Shown: one piece after another, positions 30,911-35,335 of the stretch
Numbering within the stretch: position 1 is the stretch's first letter
Layout: each line of letters opens with the position of its first letter
From: Ophiocordyceps camponoti-saundersi (nom. inval.)
Taxonomy: Eukaryota > Ascomycota > Sordariomycetes > Hypocreales > Ophiocordycipitaceae
Reading direction: 5' to 3'
NCBI GenBank assembly: GCA_003339415.1
Contig: PDHQ01000329.1
Span: 1-35,335, forward strand
Length of the DNA stretch: 35,335 nucleotides
Translations under genes and position numbers: made by a program
The notes under the pieces: model-generated
What the model was told of the DNA's origin: nothing
Database searches by the model: none
The model's input: the letters and a program-made list of their open reading frames with translations, nothing else

Positions 30911-33900
30911 TTAGCTATTACTATATACTTATAAATCCTAGAGTTAATATTTTTACGAATAATCTTCTCTATCTAATATTATTATAGAGTATTTTATTTT
31001 CTCTTTTAACTACGGTATTATAATTTTATCTTAGGTATAATCTTTAAGTAATATAGGAAAAGGTCCGTTAATAATATATCCCTCGTATCTCGACCCTTAA
31101 GGTTACGATATATATAAAATATATATATAATCTCCTCCCTTAAGTATCTTAGGATTAGGGGTCTAAGTATAATACCGTATAAGTCGAACTACTTTATAAC
31201 TAAGTCTCTATTAATAGTTTAGTCGATATCTTATCGCTAGACTTTTCTCTATATCGGGAATAAAGATACCGGGGGTTCTATTACCTAAGGACCTAGCTAA
31301 TACTATTTATCTAGCCTCTAATATCGCTTAATATTAAAAATAACCTCTAAGCTAGCTATCGCTCCCTCGATTATAAGAGGCTTAGGTAGTAGCTATTTAG
31401 AGTAAAATAAAGCTAGTATAAAATAATCTTAAAACTTAGCTTTAATATTTATATTATCTCTCCTTATTAGTTAAGGTACGTAATAGATTAGAGGGGTAAC
31501 TAGGTTAAAGTAAAAATATTTAAAAGATAATATAAAGATATAAGCCTCTTATAAATATAGTTTAGTAATATACTTAAGTTATTATTAATATTTTAGTTTA
31601 AAGATTCTACGTTAGATATATAGTCGGTATTAGAGCTATCTATATCTAAATTTATATCCTCTTCTAAAGATAAGGAAGAATCTAAAAGTATTCTAATAAA
31701 CTTCTTTAGTAAAGGCGGCGTATTAGGGGCGAGTATAATCTTCTATTAGTTAGTAAAAGCTATAACTAAGCCCTTTAATATAACTAATTTATCCCTTTTA
31801 GAAGTCCTGCCGATCTTAATAATACCCTCCTATATATCGATAATAGCTCCGATATCGAATAATTATAGGAGTCTTAAGATAATAGGGATATTATCTAAAG
31901 CTATAAACTTATTTTTAAGCTTAATAATAGCTTAAATTTCCCTATTAATACCTTATATAAAAACTTAAAAAATAGTAAAATCTTAAATTAGCTACTTTCC
32001 TATATTAGTAATTATTATAAGTAACTTTTAGAACCCTATATTACTTAAGAGCCTAGTTTTAATACTATATCTACGAATAAAGTTAAGGTTAAGAAAGTTT
32101 ACCTAAGATCCTTAATCGGCTAAAGTAGTAGTAGGGGATAGCTTAAAAGATATACGCCTATCTAGTTTATTAAATATAATAGTATACGGGACTCTAAACT
32201 ACCTAGTAAAGTTCTCTTACTATAATTTAGTATTTGCCGTAAATCGGTTAAATTTAGTAGTATTACTATTTACTATTATTACCTTAGCTTTAAGTTTAGC
32301 CTTAGCTTTACCTTTTCCTTTCTTTATCTTAGTTAAAGCTTATCGCTTACGTAATAATAGGTATTAGAATTACTTAGCGCTCTCTAAACTTACCTGCTAA
32401 AAGTTAACTAAGTTAATTAGTATAATAAAGCGTTTTACTAGCTTAACCTAATTAATACTACCTATACTATCTCTAGCTTATACCTTTACTAATCCTCTCG
32501 GAGCTTATTAAGATATATATAGCTTATTAAAAAATCTTATACCTAAGTTTTTTATAACCTTAGCTAGTTTCTTATAACGGAGTATAGCCTTAAGATCTAA
32601 AGCTAATTTAAAAGTCTTTTCGATAATATCTAAGCGTAAGGATCGGCGCTTAATAAAGTAATAGTTATTTAAGCTTACTATTATAATAATTACTATAAGT
32701 ACCTCTCGGATAATCTTATTAAGTTTAACCTTATTATCCTTTACTAATATAATCCGGTTTAACTTATCTACTAAGCTTTCCTTTAAATTTAACTCGTTTA
32801 TTATAATAGTAGGGGTTACTTAGGTAATAAGAGTAGTATTTCCCCGGTCTAAGCTTAATTCTAATAGGACTATATTTAAGTAAATTTAGCTAGATAAATT
32901 ACCTATTAACTTACCTAATATATTATATAGCTACTAAATTAGTTCTTAGGTTAAGGATTATTCTAAGTAATTATTAAACCTAATACTAACTTAATATATT
33001 AGAATTTACTATATTAGCGCTAATAGTAAGATAGCCGAACCCTTAATATTTAAAGTATTAGCAGACTTACTAAAGATAAGCCCCTTAAGGATATTTTTCT
33101 CCTAAGCTTATAAACCCTTATAGAATAAAGTAGGATAATTTAATACCTTATAGCCCGCTTCCCTATACTAAATATATATAAGTTAATCTTAAGGAAGGGA
33201 GAGGGTATTATTAACGTAGATATTTAATAAATTCTTAGTATTATAACTTATTATAATAAAACCTACCTACTTAGGTGCCTAATATCCCGTTATCCTAAGA
33301 GGCTTAAAGTTACCTTATCCTTAACCTTAACCTTAACTAACTTTATTAAATTTATTTTAGTAATTAAGTCTCGCTATAATAAGCGTTATAAATAGTATTA
33401 TTTTATAAATATCTTACTAAGGAGTATATTTAATAAGGGACGTCTTAGTAAAGTTAGAGGCTATAAGTGCCGCTTATTATTCTTATACTTAACTTTAAAG
33501 ATCCTATCTCGGGGTAAAGCTTAAGCGCTATCTTATTAGTATATTAAGTAAATACTTAAACTTCTCCTAGAAGAGATCCCTTATTATAGCTATAATAGCT
33601 ACCTATTTTCGAACTTAGCGGTTAGCTTATTTAGCTATTTAAATCTCTATAAAAGCTTAAATAATATCCTAAGCTTCTACTAAGCTAATCGAGGCGGTAG
33701 CTTATTATAATATAGTAATATAACGTAACTCTTAATTAGTAATATTAGAAATAAACTTATAAATTATTATACTTAAAAATATACTCTTAAAAGCTAATAA
33801 TAGGAGGCTACCTCGAATAAAGTCCCTAGCACTAACTAATCGAAGCGTCTAGTAAGTCCTATAATAGTAAGCTTAGAGAGACTCGCCTAAGCTTTAGCTA

Positions 33901-34780
33901 AATTATACTAATATTCGTAGCTATTATAGAATATAACTAAGGGTAAACCTTTCTTCTAAAATTATTTATAATAGATAAAAGTTATTAAGCGTAGTTTTAC
34001 TTATCTTAGTACGCTTATAGATATTATAAAATATAATATCGCTATTTATAAAATTTATAGCTTTACCTATTAAGTTAATATTTATAACCCTAATCTTCTT
34101 ATTATAGTATTTAGTAGCTCCGTTAAGCTTAGTAAATATTAAGTTAATAGCTTCTAGCTATCAGTAAATACTACTATTACCCCTAAACTTACCTATATCC
34201 CTATTAGTAAGGGTCTTAATAACCTAGCTATAGCTATTTAAAGATAAGGGCCTATTTATATCTAGGCTCCGGTCTAAGTTTAGGATATCCTTAGCTATTT
34301 AGAAATAGGTATTAAAAAATAAAGGCTACTATCTAAGTTAGAAAGCTATAGTAGATTTAGATAATATAAGGAATAGATTAGGATTAATAAGAACTAATAT
34401 AGGGCTCGAATAAAAAGAAGATATTAGATATAATAACTCTAATATATAGTTTTAGTATCTCTAATATATATAAAGAAAAGAGAAAAGAAGAGAGGGGAGA
34501 AAGGAGAGAAGGGGATAGGTTAGGTATTTAGTCTAAGTAAGAGCTATCTATATCTATAAGCTAAGAGGCAGGAGGCTAGAACTATTAGGCCCTTATAGGT
34601 TAGGAAAGGGAAAAACTAAGTAAGGAAGGTTAGGTCTTAGTTAGAGAGAAAGTCTAGGAGGAAAAGAGGGCAAAGATAAGGCTTTTAGTAATATTAGTTA
34701 AAAAGGCTAAGTTAGTTAGTTATATAGATTTAGTTTATAGAAGGTAAGGCGGTCGGCGCTAAGGGCTATAGCCCCCCTAT
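30911..34780 (-). pseudogene. Presumed gag-protease part of the retroelement
   Basis: This is where gag and protease should lie for the minus orientation. A protease-like phrase, A-D-stop-G-S-stop-V-N-F, is readable at about 32093-32120, with a run of similar character after it. A Lys/Ala-rich basic stretch (KIKKGKGKAKAKLKAK) is at about 32282-32332. I found no zinc knuckle. Decay is too strong for a firm reading. Confidence 0.4.
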
Positions 34781-34791
34781 CTCGGTTACTA
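34781..34791 (-). other. Candidate primer-binding site
   Basis: The minus strand reads TAGTAACCGAG, two bases inside the right terminal repeat. One RIP change back would give a TGG start, the usual opening of a site complementary to a tRNA 3' CCA end. The position and the context of the altered base (CpA to TpA on the plus strand) support it; the tRNA is not identified. Confidence 0.4.
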
Positions 34792-34793
34792 AA

Positions 34794-34874
34794 TAAATAG
34801 CCGAGTTACCTAACTATTAGATATAGCCTTATATAGCTATAAAATAGCACGATAAAAGGAAACTTATATATAGG
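34794..34874 (-). repeat. Right terminal direct repeat (putative LTR)
   Basis: It is the mutated partner of 25864-25944. For the minus orientation it is the 5' LTR, and a candidate primer-binding site sits just inside. At 81 bp it is very short for a gypsy LTR. Confidence 0.7.
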
Positions 34875-35060
34875 GTTTAAAATTAGTTAGTGACTTTTTA
34901 GTCTTTTTTTAGTCAGTCCGGACTAACTAACTAAAGTCCTTATTTTTAGGGACTAAAAAAAGTCCTAACTAACTAAAGTCCTTATAGTGACTAATTTTAG
35001 TTAGTCACTTTTAGTCTTTAGTCAGTCAGTGACTGACTAAAGACTAAAAAATTAGTTACT
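34875..35060. repeat. Fold-back array of TAGTC/GACTA inverted repeats
   Basis: Many copies of TAGTC and GACTA in both orientations. The largest structure has perfect 20-bp arms, 35009-35028 and 35030-35049, around one G. Others are AGTGACTAA/TTAGTCACT (34986-35008) and AGTCCGGACT (34914-34923). Unlike the surroundings it keeps CpA and TpG. It may be a MITE-like element or a transposon end. Confidence 0.65.
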
Positions 35061-35335
35061 AGCGTGAATTTTTTTTCTTATATTTTTAAAAAAAACCTTA
35101 TTAAAAGCGCTTCTAAATAGTACTTTTTTTATATTTTTAGCTATTTTACTTCTTTTTTAATAAAAGGTTAAAGATAATACTTTTTTAAAATATATTTTTA
35201 AAAAATATTAAGAAGAAAAAAACGTTAATAAATTATATAATAATATAAAATAATTTTAAAAAATAGATAAATCTTATTATAGGTTAAAACTACTTTCTTT
35301 ATAATTTTACCTATTTTTTTATAATTATTATAAAA
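35061..35335. other. AT-rich tail of the window
   Basis: T-rich and A-rich runs with scattered TTTTTTATATTTTTA phrases. No gene or family is recognisable; it probably belongs to a further decayed repeat. Confidence 0.5.

Larger units (their letters stand above)
25864..34874 (-). mobile_element. RIP-mutated Ty3/gypsy-type LTR retrotransposon
   Basis: About 9.0 kb between two 81-bp direct repeats. On the minus strand the order protease-like, reverse transcriptase, integrase can be followed from high to low coordinates. RT before IN is the Ty3/gypsy order, opposite to Ty1/copia. All frames are broken by TAA and TAG. The block is extremely AT-rich and nearly lacks CpA and TpG, as expected for RIP. 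The element is therefore dead. Missing or unproven: a clear target-site duplication, a polypurine tract next to the left repeat, and a zinc knuckle in the presumed gag. Confidence 0.82.
25950..35335. other. AT-rich RIP-affected block
   Basis: In the sample 26341-26400 I count 13 TpA and no CpA or TpG. The same pattern runs to the window end, while CpG is still seen. CpA-to-TpA conversion on both strands is the known RIP signature of ascomycetes. The transition from normal genic composition near 25,870 is abrupt. Confidence 0.85.

Noticed and set aside
26000..34780. A CRISPR-like or other array in the AT-rich block
   Set aside because: The repeated look comes from low complexity (TAAGTTA, TATAGCTA) after RIP. 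There are no regular spacers, and the organism is a fungus.
34875..35335. A telomere or subtelomere end
   Set aside because: There is no TTAGGG or CCCTAA tandem array; the repeats are TAGTC/GACTA inversions.

Overview
The window looks like nuclear DNA of a filamentous ascomycete, most likely a Sordariomycete and plausibly Hypocreales. The evidence is GC-rich coding sequence, short GT-AG introns (52-155 bp) with CTGAC/CTAAC-like branch sites, fungal versions of conserved genes, and a repeat block with the signature of repeat-induced point mutation (RIP). Species cannot be fixed from sequence alone.

Layout. 1-2345: non-coding, with homopolymers, microsatellites and pyrimidine tracts, leading into the presumed NRPS promoter and 5' UTR. 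2346-13069 (+): a 3,554-residue non-ribosomal peptide synthetase, A1-T1-C1-A2-T2-E-C2-(half C)-A3-T3, with one 59-bp intron. 13666-14353 (-): a six-exon gene for complex III subunit QCR10. 14756-15827 (+): Mediator subunit MED4. 16131-18128 (-): a TM9/EMP70 endomembrane protein. 18455-19561 (+): an Lcp5/neuroguidin-type SSU-processome protein. 20109-21313 (+): RNA polymerase III subunit RPC37/RPC5. 21862-24424 (-): the mRNA decapping activator PAT1. 24425-25863: PAT1 upstream region. 25864-34874: a RIP-destroyed LTR retrotransposon of Ty3/gypsy type on the minus strand. 34875-35335: another AT-rich repeat holding an almost perfect fold-back.

How it fits together. Six housekeeping genes form a compact block. 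It is flanked on one side by a secondary-metabolite synthetase with no tailoring, transport or regulator gene on the side visible here, and on the other by a repeat block. The most unusual object is the NRPS. Its first module has lost the residues an A-T module needs: the alpha-amino-binding Asp of A1 is His, and the phosphopantetheine Ser of T1 is Ala. A C domain without its catalytic lobe is wedged before A3, and the protein ends on a bare T domain with no release domain. Only A2, T2, E, A3 and T3 look fully equipped, so the enzyme may be a reduced dipeptide-forming line or a decaying one.

All calls come from reading the sequence and from knowledge of the families. No database search or structure prediction was run.
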